A DNA stretch of 64,000 bases, taken from NCBI RefSeq assembly GCF_023074075.1, contig NZ_JADPKT010000071.1:62001-126000 (forward strand), in the 5' to 3' direction. Below are positions 20,101 to 24,322 of the stretch, one piece after another. How positions within the stretch are numbered: position 1 is the first letter of the stretch; every line of letters begins with the position of its first letter. A model generated the notes under the pieces. It was not told the origin of the DNA. It was given only the letters and a program-made list of their open reading frames with translations, and did no database searches. The DNA comes from Bradyrhizobium sp. 138 (lineage in GTDB: Bacteria; Pseudomonadota; Alphaproteobacteria; Rhizobiales; Xanthobacteraceae). The position numbers and the translations under genes were made by a program.

Positions 20101-22234
20101 CGCTGATGGCGAACGCGCCGCCGACGGCGCCGCTCGCCCCCAATCCGGGTGCGGCAACCGACGTCGCGCTGGTCGAGAACGAATTGTTGTTGATCGCGCG
20201 TACCTTCAAGGTGCTGCCGCTCGTGTTCACCGTGCCCGCCGCAAGATGCGCGCCGCTCTCGACGTTGGCGATCGTGGTCACCGCCCCCTTGGAATAGGCC
20301 ACCGTCGGGACGATCTGCGCGCTCGTCGATGCCGCGAGGGCAGAGACGGCGATGGTCGCATCATTGAGCGCCTTGATCTCGAGGTTACCGCCGGCGTTGA
20401 TCGTCGTGCCCGAGGCCACGTTGGTCGTGGCGGTGCCGTCGATCTTGCCGACGACGACGCCGGCCGCGACCGGCGTGAGGCTGCCGAGCAAGGTGGACGC
20501 GACGGCCGGATCCGAGGCCGTCTCCGATGCACGCGCGGAAATGGTGACATCGCCGCGGCCGTTGATGTCCGCATGGCTGTTGATGTTGATGGTCGCCGTG
20601 GCGCTGGCCGCGACATAGCCGCCATTGAGTCCGAGCAGCGAGCCCGCAAGCGTCGCGCCGACAAGCGCGAAATCGCCGGCCAGCGAGCCGTTCAGGAAAC
20701 TCGACACGGCCGTCGACGTCGCGCTGATTGAGATCGTGCCGCCGGTGATCTTGCCGTCGACCGTGATCGCGGTGGCGGCGGTGGCCTGGCCGGCCAGCTT
20801 GATGTCGCTTGCCGTTGCCGTCAGCGTCACATTTCCGTCGGTGTAGTTGGTTCCGCCGTAATTGACCGCCTGGGCGAGGATCTGCGCCCCATTCTTGATA
20901 TCGATGTTCGGCGCCTCGATGATGACGTTGTTGGCGTTGCCGGTCGAATGGCCGGAGCCATCGACACGACGGGCATCGATCACCGCATGCGCGGCGAGCG
21001 TGATGGAATGATCCGCCTGGATGAGGTAGTTGGCACCGGCGCTGAGACCGGCGAGCGCAGCCACGACAGAGCTGTTCGACAGCGTCACGCCGGTGTCGCC
21101 CTGGGCGGCATCGCCGACCACCAGGTCGGTCGGGTCGATCAGCAGCGTGCCCGCCTTGCCGCTCTCCGCGCTGAGATTGACCTTGATGCCCTGGCCGATG
21201 TCGATGACCCCGTTCGCACTGAAGTCGACGAGGCCGGCATTTCCGGTCTTCGCACTGGCGTTGAACTTGGCCCCGCCCGCCACGGTCAGGTTCTGGGCCG
21301 CCTTCAGGCGGATCTCGCCGGCATCGCTGGTCTTGCTCGCGATATTGAGCCTGGCGTTCTTGCCGATCTCGATATTGTTGCCGGCTTGAACGGTGATGTT
21401 GCTCGGCGTCGAGGTCTTGCTGCGTGCGGTCAGGCGGCCGTTGACGCGCGCATTGTTGACGGCGCCGATATGAATCGAGCCGTTGCTCACCGTGATCGCG
21501 CTGGCGCTGCGCAGGCCCTTCGAATTGACGGAGGCTGCGAACTTCGCGGCATGGTCGAGATTGGCGATGTCGCGCTGGCTGGCCCCGCCGACGAAGACGT
21601 TCTGCCCGGTCAGCCGCACGCCATCCTGCGCGTTGACGCGGCCGAAGATGCGGATGTTGCCATCCGGCGAGACGGGGAACGAGCCCGCCATCAGATTACC
21701 GACCGCCGTGCCGTTGATCGCCCCTCCCGGACCGATCAAGCTGTCGGTGAATTCGCGCGTCGGCGTCGAGACGTTGAGGCTGCCGACATTGACCACGCCA
21801 CTGCGGCCGACCACGAAGCCCTTGGGATCGACGAAGTAGACGTTGCCGCCGATCGCGCCGTTCATGTAGGAGTTCAGCGTGCCGTTGACGTAGACCGGCG
21901 CGTCACGAACGATGTTGACGAGGTTTCGCGTGCCGGTCGGCAGTTGCAGATTGACGGTGTTGCCCTGCCCGACGCTGAACTGCGAGAACGAGTTGAAGGC
22001 GTTGTTGCCCGAGACCGTCGACGTCGTGACATTGGTGACGCTGCCGGAGGTCTGCAAGCTCGTCCCGGTGCGGCCGTCGGGAACGATGACGTTCGCCGTC
22101 TGCGCCTGAACGCGGACGCTGTAGACCGGCAGGAAGACCATCTGCATCGCGCAGAGCAGCGACATCGAACGGAAGCGCGCAAGTCCGCGCAAGCCCGGTT
22201 CGTCCTTGTCTCGCCTCGCAGCCGGCCCGCGCAT
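5177..22234 (-). CDS. Giant TpsA filamentous adhesin, 5685 residues (hemagglutinin / LktA-like)
   Basis: Secreted or surface-anchored beta-helical adhesin with a single uninterrupted frame of 17 kb. The extended signal peptide covers residues 1 to about 44 (hydrophobic MSLLCAMQMVFLPVYSV, cleavage near VQA-QT). The TPS secretion domain follows to about residue 330 and contains F-x-x-P-x-G (FVDPKG, residues 134-139), which I recall as the signature of LktA-type adhesins and which replaces the classic NPNG. Residues about 330-2925 are Ala/Ser/Thr/Gly-rich beta-helix repeats with a recurring T/V-x-A-Y-I motif. Residues about 2925-4000 are less repetitive, with aromatic and Cys-bearing stretches. 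Residues about 4960-5360 hold four near-identical tandem repeats. All twelve cysteines I find in the mature chain lie in six close pairs. No C-terminal membrane anchor is seen. It starts 12 nt after the upstream gene and overlaps tpsB. Confidence 0.93.
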   Translation of the reverse strand: MRGPAARRDKDEPGLRGLARFRSMSLLCAMQMVFLPVYSVRVQAQTANVIVPDGRTGTSLQTSGSVTNVTTSTVSGNNAFNSFSQFSVGQGNTVNLQLPTGTRNLVNIVRDAPVYVNGTLNSYMNGAIGGNVYFVDPKGFVVGRSGVVNVGSLNVSTPTREFTDSLIGPGGAINGTAVGNLMAGSFPVSPDGNIRIFGRVNAQDGVRLTGQNVFVGGASQRDIANLDHAAKFAASVNSKGLRSASAITVSNGSIHIGAVNNARVNGRLTARSKTSTPSNITVQAGNNIEIGKNARLNIASKTSDAGEIRLKAAQNLTVAGGAKFNASAKTGNAGLVDFSANGVIDIGQGIKVNLSAESGKAGTLLIDPTDLVVGDAAQGDTGVTLSNSSVVAALAGLSAGANYLIQADHSITLAAHAVIDARRVDGSGHSTGNANNVIIEAPNIDIKNGAQILAQAVNYGGTNYTDGNVTLTATASDIKLAGQATAATAITVDGKITGGTISISATSTAVSSFLNGSLAGDFALVGATLAGSLLGLNGGYVAASATATININSHADINGRGDVTISARASETASDPAVASTLLGSLTPVAAGVVVGKIDGTATTNVASGTTINAGGNLEIKALNDATIAVSALAASTSAQIVPTVAYSKGAVTTIANVESGAHLAAGTVNTSGSTLKVRAINNNSFSTSATSVAAPGLGASGAVGGAFAISDITTSVTATLGASLGTDTANRMNGSVLVEATSDTTSNSTMASSIAGLPALIAAIERGLRSVTAPTSIIQDHMSSLVPLNFNFKAAGALSLANSTQSATAAIAQNPSGGAPSIYASGNVAVASNVIDRGVRSNATASAITKDVVSGESTAISAAVAWGNFTHNSNAYVGNGTLINAANIAVDATTELPITNTWLKWDGLGAVLSHLNGSLGVGGNILTSYANATADAGDTIGISGSLNHFVVNNNTTAWVAGSASLTATCTSATCGSSWAAGMDNGDVHTYDATIQIAATTTTASIDAAGNVGTLGFLTGNTSGGSSVGGALNLVQFNTNTIAGVSDRATLRAADDIAVNAITSDQFVAVAPSSGKAAGALALNGITSLGFLNNTTHASISSQATVFAPTVGILAQQDLSVVTLAGAMSRNTSGGSAVGLAVAYLGANTDTSAYIGDNHSDIRPGPFSANDPFAGTSGGSGAVNVDNLTISATTSGRITAAAVAASISEPAASSFSDKAGAAGAGATGGTAGVTTAASKIGSTSGSSTDGFSIDLAGSSSISDVSLGTSAYIRNATVNKYTTTSTVVTNTIVQALNDTMLNNGSGSAALNLAGASAQGAAIGGAIAAAMSNNATLAYIYGTTLNNQSSVTVQALNGGSETVVAIGVAGSKSNAASLSASVGIVTDSAKAYIESSTITGQSTGVNRALEVDAYQTTNIAIGGGSLYISGGQAGVGIGLTYASIADPTGGNATDAHIRSTSVANYDTLLVMADSASVIAAGAASGGAGSNGLAGAIVVSEITPTTTAYINSGATVSINVGRVTVLADSGAVSALDTALGNLVKKSNNNLLASDTCTVAGGTGGQNCIDFSAAALNDGTGNGPGASIVSVAGLIQAGKNNVGASIVYNTIATTHSAYIANVLMSAGSNGNVSVSAVDSSKIQAVTIGFGLATGQFAGVGGTTISSISNTVSAAIGNSLSSTTQSSVTAKNVSVTATDNSSITGTAAIASASTQGSAAGLALVYSSIANNVSAGVTGSKLIASGNVGVGANSNANISTVAVGVAMSSQVGLAGSVATNLMGTNVTASITAAGTNGINGADVTATNNVGVIAGNNDKAAVFAGALSISKGAAGGAGSLVTNQITGTTAAYISGANTKVDALGTSSTDTLSVNNGTLVHAFDLGTAHAPTDTTPDLSENQDSVRGLAVVASSHQAVVTNVASLAASSSIAIMINPITNVMSGATRAYIDSAAIDTRLTSSTLKPQIEVGASSFSYSGAFGAGIAYGSTGGGGATIISTTMSRETFAYITNATVGGVQSSSETVGAVTVKANAEQDASSIAIGFNTGSVGLNVFQATTEAYVDGGAVTASSLTVNANNTTGIFSANGSGAYGSQAAIGAAFLVQVSSNRTLAYVGDEFHYQGNGAAHTTALNLSGALDVEAKTKNRFEAYAIGGALSTGTAAIAGMANIEVANNTTIAGVYDTTLQGVTGGTAGAVTINANEDVAIKEIAGALAVGASGAGVGVGAAANVIVFKSRTIAESWNSNLNSVGAINVTALSTKEVLSYAVTAGIGGSVGIGAAVGVIIIGTNTADADTQGQQTGQLNQGGSGTIASVNSGTSNTHGSNAVASGTAGNPNSANVSSTYDVSNVLSGGNDVVVAQIAGGNVTGSQVNVAATSANAAKMYLLGAGFAKNVGIGAGIGYTSVNSSVLANLSAIVSAPSVTVAAVVKNASTGPYAGKTIDTEAIAGGAALYFGAQAAVAVGNVTNTVTAQLGGQVTGTGGTGVAVMAQDSTTQTVFTGGVTAGAAAVGASVATTGRSSSVAAKVLDDATINASTLAVGAAGAGTLSTTATALGGGILAGVGADAEAHENSSVTAEIGAGSSITTSATGAGTLVTASITPNLSSEAIGVSVGGGAVGVAIAQSTVGATVTADVGDNAIFSGGALAVTAMALVPIIGTQTNTDGSTTTIYGTTTYAKALAGGGGSLIGAQGSYAKASQNATVSAYGGTGIELPNADVLIAAQNDSAQYAEATGLSSGFLALGATVAQTSSNAHTYAYLGAPADMDSLNHANYTGILEITATGKDTNVSNATVGAGGTYAGAAAVATTSSTAVTNARFDGATTDDTLYFGGLSVRATHTTNYASNGDAYQASTAGVSAGKAQNDVTSTTTAEIGTHLIINTDGGDIAVISNDIVNQAGGGARSGSGGSFSGAAALSDSTVTQTVTTNIGAGTILSLNGDPRTSTGVIDIEAYNTLNTRDTASLATASFFAGGGAESNMTANATLAVNINARELFSVGKIFIGTAAKMAASNNANASLYGAIAGVGASTNTWVHANQDVTVGSGTTIQAWRDINIFAGMSGDTITFSSIQATATTVVYNNTVIPISTLYRGTANAGGDSTLTFSDGSRVLGVRDIYLGATQGQVTASGNGSNYNPYLDIFSAKNSDNHSHTSGTGDVALNGLVVAGINSDVLITIDLGASAPTLSTTSPYSSLSSTLEYVADVDHFSPVKSWNHQTVQYTTVGGFNPYQNIVNQLGTLTGLTDTQIRAALAASTSTHPATMTPSGADPTGDIQRQINALIQQAPYTSDAGGNAFAFGDMLVSAGNVSILAQKLTGNSLAGHSAPAVIARGSPMIKVENRGLDFMDFANLTVTNVTGGNITYRQIDHVDPDSHSNVTFTAMPSATPIIDISATYNRVDPSTGLGVDDNGNQLTRKPDIYFDGIVTNENGLLKITSQLGSVVASQSLNAATIQMVAPNGSFIFLGGIGSFYNSNHDVTAQWAGVQYKPASNDTLTAVMAAATFLGAYGEYSTSPHIGAGGNHPYFYYCCVDGNTGVQQTAANSTVFTARMLMTYYDGLSLYSAIFLPMGNGTPNGGGGSVGSPATLAAMEGPTVQPIVTAPWERDTYAGQGVFSNTTYDYTTTSTDAQGNTVTTNHTARFYSPFHCSGCGAYFQVVNIQNDVITPRTANTNASTNWASTTPSGHQNPANAPFILGQAIIISAGVINVNGLIQSGTSSNYSVDIGSGALSAINDLKSNSAAFSQAQANARNGSYYDITAAAAPLVASDIKIGVRYNALTDQIFVNGVVQGSGGYVYLNGKIISTSTDGTSQGTIAVKGGAGTITVNNTTGLQLVTNTINTGVSAPSVIQIVDQLQQQTTWYVYNPSASGSQQVSTYRTAGVNASAYTGAMLTGMSGTAGIQYAVKPNMYYQWVDTATLDRPATSTQFDYGWHYTPNAATGENWTRTISLVENVMQATGGGGNTGQLQTANFQEVITATGSYHNAGYNTGAGKCCGADAHFDWFQQIYDHLTLTLTNTVKASNPINIQFSGGGASTVNVSSNSGIVVNGPINNLSGDTTVIATGANSAITSGASGNNPMISGKNVTLQADGGIGSRGTNGVPVQVQVYGGNLTASSIDRDIAIAAVGSLSINQVAVNSGVVGRAPQGSVFISATGDINSAAAYNVATPVVIGKNVEINSTAGAIGATSAVVNGASTLTNINPLVIQATGTTQTNGTVDGGVLDSASANGTYIVQSKGDLRLGRIQSTGGPVFLEAAGSDGNQASILNGRAAVGLTPAQSQHLQDVWASLDLLSGNAATNAVNSYQSMVTSAYNDYFQLKNIAFPNSSTYAPTSVGLTVLRAQVAAKLGIDPANVTATQMKTEATTRFLRDQFLLGQITTDQLKSSLTTLLGSAPTDPLGTLFGSSLSSTLFTKLFDGVSTANQRLPSSAALQTALNAYNASYSYTLASTERVYGIITAGAQWTQSQLAYTVSSSSIGAAPPPIDENVIANVSANQIMLYAPRGSVGNSVAPQTFTFTSVDASSLTTEQRALLSSAGPGQLTVGAVTDPTSHVTTYTVSLSQQNLVVVDNPIAISAKALTNIYLGSKNSLMLGGVTANYGPITAAQANGIEVTGRGDVKLDAVTSISANVGGAVISGDIANLTLIAERGNVGAPGAAGSNPANNSNALQIAFADPGHDQLDQVSSAQGIYVKQTTGDLILGNISAGNAIQLAAAGSIYAEADFTDRSAIHILGTDLDLRAGGNIGFNGSSFQPLQVNISGAVSGTAVGDVSILAVTGDLAVGRSGAYGSLTAGGALTLNVARGALAINTSISSGGLMQLLANRGMTFATGTGAAPVVATSSSDGVTLVAATLSMGAYSAINAPGLISVTTTGDATIGQLNSSLSYAAASNTPSIIVTAGGLASLGAIVDNGDGQTKFIVSGAGAEVSLSASNGIGSAAGRFTTNAARLSASASAGSIYLKALTDTEVSLLSAVKGSVDIIGTGGLTLNQVVAGTATGASGSFSAIANNGSMLIGTADSSGSQTVHASQNVTFKSLAATGNIGDVGSISVTADNGFILAQTVTSGSATTLGSVSAHGSATLLAATTITGNTLAATTGAGLLTAAGPINWNVLNVGTTLRVTASQGSIILQTAQSGGTQTLHARDNVIFNALTATGINGDAGNINVTADTGFVLAQTVMSGGVATLGSASAHGSATLLAATTITGNTLAATTGSGLLTANGGLVNWNTLNVGTTLGVTASQGSITLQTAQSGGTQTLHARNNVTFNALTATGINGDAGNINVTADNGFILAQTVTSGGVPTLGSVSAHGSAKLIAAGTNTGHNLTAATGNAVLSGTVVHWDNLTAGGTLDVTATAGGITVGTASSGGTQTLHALNDIVFSQLTTTGIPGDAGDLDVKSDTGSLRGGSISANGDTHFEVAGSVSLDRVSGNVVKMTSSGDLTINWVSVVRELDLAADTINVKGEQIRSNPAIPLILNVTGYNGGVAKSANISIDPDSIIVNQFRVVDATFWTDAPSVSILNGYVPGQLMLTTANAQVLLNNRTPVPSNWPTLQLYQPGGVFTLSQAGNANVSNAYVVFYTGNISATVTNYGPTHTCCNDFTGASMVRNIAVDGEGKESIETWLAKKDGGTFYLLGLSGQARLDALLTPRPVEAVGAGPAVNIEGLSDMRKLRQKGQRAGRTGWKDAVIETAKPAIGRLAEAW
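6040..7290 (-). repeat. Four tandem ~345-bp repeats inside the adhesin gene
   Basis: A repeat of 342-348 bp (114-116 codons) recurs four times. Equivalent points, at the GCGTGCCGCCGCT-like sequence, are at 6180, 6522, 6870 and 7215. The two central copies are nearly identical over long stretches, for example around 6486-6575 versus 6833-6923. The encoded unit carries S-G-G-T-Q-T-L-H-A, then T-A-T-G-I-N-G-D-A-G-N-I-N-V-T-A-D and G-S-x-S-A-H-G-S-A-T-L. Low divergence between copies suggests recent duplication or ongoing gene conversion, and copy number may vary between strains. Confidence 0.85.
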
Positions 22235-22246
22235 GTCAGATCCTGT

Positions 22247-22996
22247 TCAGAACTGGCCGGGCGGCAGCTTGAAGATGTCGGGGCTCTTGGCGTCGGCCAC
22301 GTAGAACAGCAGCAGGCTGGTCGGCGTCAGCACACGCTGGTTGTTCTCCTTGTTTTCGAACGTGCCCTGAAGCAGCAGGATCACCGAGCGGTCCTTGGCG
22401 TCGCTGCCGCGGAACATCACGATGCCGCCGGCGACGGGCATGTTGACCGCGATGGAGTCGGGCTTGAAGCCTTCGCCCATGAAATGAGCGCGCAGGATGT
22501 TGGCGTTGGAGAACAGCTTCTCCGGCGTCATCGCCGTATCGGTTCCCTTCGACCAGACGGCGCCGACCTGGATCAGCGATTTGGACTTGTAGCCGAACAC
22601 GTAGGAGAGCTCGGCGGTCCCGCCGTTCGGAAGCAGGTCCGGAACGGACATCAGGATGCTGTGCGTCAGCTCGGCGGCGTTGTCCTGCGCCTTGATGGCG
22701 TCGGGCTTGACGTTGAAATCCTTCGTCATCGCCGCGCGCACATCGGCCTCGTTCATGCCGAACTTGGCGGAGCGGAAGCCGTCGATCGCTTTGGACTTGT
22801 CCTCCGCTCCTGGCGCCTCGGCCGACGGCGCCCCGGCGGCCACGGGCGTGCCGGCTGCAGAGGGAGCACCGGCCGCAGCGGCCCTGGGTGCCGGTGCAGC
22901 CTTCTGCTTCGGCACGGCGCCCTGGGCCGCGAGCGGCCCGGCAGCAACGGAGGTGAGCAGGCCGACGACGGCCGGAATGAGATAGATCTTGCGCAT
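22247..22996 (-). CDS. Periplasmic/secreted protein of unknown function, first gene of the two-partner-secretion operon
   Basis: Protein of 249 residues whose function I cannot name. The start at 22996 is chosen because it is preceded by AAAGG at good spacing and opens a clean signal peptide (MRKIYLIPAVVGLLTSVAAG, cleavage near AAQ-GA). The frame stays open 69 codons upstream, but that extension is basic and non-leader-like. After the leader come an Ala/Pro/Gly-rich linker (about 25-62) and a compact domain starting AIDGFRSAKFGMNEADVRAAM. It is mixed alpha/beta with beta-rich segments such as GTAELSYVFGYKSKSLIQVG and ends KLPPGQF. It is the leading gene, 12 nt before the giant adhesin, so it may assist export, for example as a periplasmic chaperone or surface accessory. 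That role is inferred from position only. Confidence 0.8.
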   Translation of the reverse strand: MRKIYLIPAVVGLLTSVAAGPLAAQGAVPKQKAAPAPRAAAAGAPSAAGTPVAAGAPSAEAPGAEDKSKAIDGFRSAKFGMNEADVRAAMTKDFNVKPDAIKAQDNAAELTHSILMSVPDLLPNGGTAELSYVFGYKSKSLIQVGAVWSKGTDTAMTPEKLFSNANILRAHFMGEGFKPDSIAVNMPVAGGIVMFRGSDAKDRSVILLLQGTFENKENNQRVLTPTSLLLFYVADAKSPDIFKLPPGQF

Positions 22997-23290
22997 CGAA
23001 AACCTTTGAAACAACTTGAAACAACGCTTCAAAAATCGGCAGCTGCGAAATCGACTTCCCCGAACCGTCGTCGCAACCGGGACGGAGAATGTTGCAACGC
23101 CACAAGACGTTACAGGCGTCACGGAGGAGACAAGACTCGAAACAGCGACTCTCTGGCAGCGTAGGAATACGGTATCGGGCTGCCAAACGCTGCGAATGAG
23201 CATTCATAAGCGCATTTTTTCATCAATTGTGGATGCGGGCCGTTCGCGCTAAGCATCCGAATTGGGGCAAGCCATCATGCAAAGAAATCC
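22997..23290. other. Divergent intergenic region between the adhesin operon and the SBP-kinase pair
   Basis: This 294-bp spacer must hold promoters for both divergent transcripts. Besides the tandem 10-mers it contains an AT-rich stretch (about 23195-23230, CATAAGCGCATTTTTTCATC), unusual for this GC-rich window and a plausible promoter for the rightward substrate-binding-protein gene. I see no convincing sigma-70 -35/-10 pair and no small gene. Confidence 0.4.
23006..23025. promoter_or_regulatory. Tandem 10-bp repeat in the adhesin operon leader
   Basis: TTGAAACAAC occurs twice in direct tandem (23006-23015 and 23016-23025), one DNA helical turn apart. It lies immediately upstream of the ribosome-binding region of the first gene of the leftward adhesin operon. 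A partial third copy (GCTTCAAAA) follows. The spacing suits a cooperative regulator site or an RNA-level control in the leader; the regulator is unknown. Confidence 0.45.
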
Positions 23291-24322
23291 ATGACCGAAC
23301 GGCGTTCCGCTTTCGCGGTCAATCGCCGCGGCTTCATTGGCCTTGCCGGAGCAACCGCTGCGGGATGGATCGCGCTCGGCGCGACGCCGGATCGCATGCG
23401 CATCGTCGCCTCGCTGACCGCATTGCCGCTCGACGATGAGCTGACCAGACGCAGCATGACCGACAGCCCGACCTCCCGCCTTGGCGGCCTCATCGTCGGC
23501 CTGAGGCAGCGCGGCTGGGTCGAAGGCGTCAACTTCCGCCTCGAGCTCCGTTCGACCTTCGGCGCACCGGACAGGCTTAAGGCGGCGATTCAGGAGTTGC
23601 TCGACCTCAAGCCGGACGTGATCCTGACGGGATCGACGATCGAAACCGCAGCCGTCCTTGCCGCCACCAAGACCGTCCCGATCGTTTTCGCCACGGCCAA
23701 CGATCCCATCGGCAACGGCTTCGTCGCAAGCCTCGCGCATCCCGGCGGCAACGTCACCGGCTTCACCAACAGCACCGCCGAGATGGGCGGAAAATGGCTT
23801 CAGCTGATCCGCGAGGCCGTGCCTGACGTCACGCGTGTCGGCATCCTGTTCAATCCCGCGACCACACCCCGGGCCGGGCGCTTCTTCCTCGACTCGATCG
23901 AGCAAGAGGCCGCGGCATGCGGCGTGTCCGCGATCCCCGCTCCCGTCAACGCGCCCGCGGAGATCGACGAAGCCGTCGCCCGCTTTGCCGAAGCGCCCAA
24001 GGCGGCGATGGTCGCCCTGGTCGACAGCTTCCTCGTGGTCAACCGCAAGGCGGTCGTCGCGGCAGCCGACAAATATAGCGTGCCCACGATCTATCCGTTC
24101 CATTACTTCATGGATGCGGGCGGGTTGATGAGCTACGGGCCGACGTTGGAAGTGCGCTCGGCCGACTACGTCGATCTCATCCTGCGCGGCACCAAGGCAG
24201 GTGATCTTCCGGTGCAATCGCCGCGGAAATACGAGCTGCTGATCAACCGCACCGTCGCCCGCACGCTGGGATTGACGCTGCCGTTCAGCCTGCTCGCGCG
24301 CGCCGACGAGATCCGCGAGTGA
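23291..24322 (+). CDS. ABC-type substrate-binding protein (ABC_sub_bind family), likely sensory partner of the downstream kinase
   Basis: Periplasmic binding protein of 343 residues in the family of PF04392 (TrpX/YtjP-like). The N-terminus NRRGFIGLAGATAAGW is a Tat-type leader with twin arginines. Body motifs are LGGLIVGLRQRGWVEGVNF near residue 63, LKPDVILTGSTIETAAVL near 105, and VPIVFATANDPIGNGFVASL with HPGGNVTGF near 130-155, all typical of the family. No permease or ATPase gene is adjacent. Its stop overlaps the GTG start of the hybrid kinase (GTGA at 24319-24322), so the pair is co-translated. I infer that it presents a ligand to the kinase periplasmic domain, as TorT does for TorS; the ligand is unknown. 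Confidence 0.85.
   Translation: MTERRSAFAVNRRGFIGLAGATAAGWIALGATPDRMRIVASLTALPLDDELTRRSMTDSPTSRLGGLIVGLRQRGWVEGVNFRLELRSTFGAPDRLKAAIQELLDLKPDVILTGSTIETAAVLAATKTVPIVFATANDPIGNGFVASLAHPGGNVTGFTNSTAEMGGKWLQLIREAVPDVTRVGILFNPATTPRAGRFFLDSIEQEAAACGVSAIPAPVNAPAEIDEAVARFAEAPKAAMVALVDSFLVVNRKAVVAAADKYSVPTIYPFHYFMDAGGLMSYGPTLEVRSADYVDLILRGTKAGDLPVQSPRKYELLINRTVARTLGLTLPFSLLARADEIRE

Noticed and set aside
5177..22234. Long open frames of about 740 to 1115 codons on the plus strand opposite the adhesin gene (for example 6857-9928, 10244-13591, 13631-16252)
   Set aside because: They are antisense shadows produced by GC-rich codon bias. Their translations are Arg/Asp/Gly/Val-rich, have no family features, no ribosome-binding sites and stop at arbitrary places, while the minus frame has a signal peptide, secretion domain and repeats.
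22996..23203. 69-residue N-terminal extension of the first adhesin-operon gene
   Set aside because: It has a poor ribosome-binding site, is basic and Cys-rich, and would bury a good signal peptide; it also spans the tandem 10-mer leader region.
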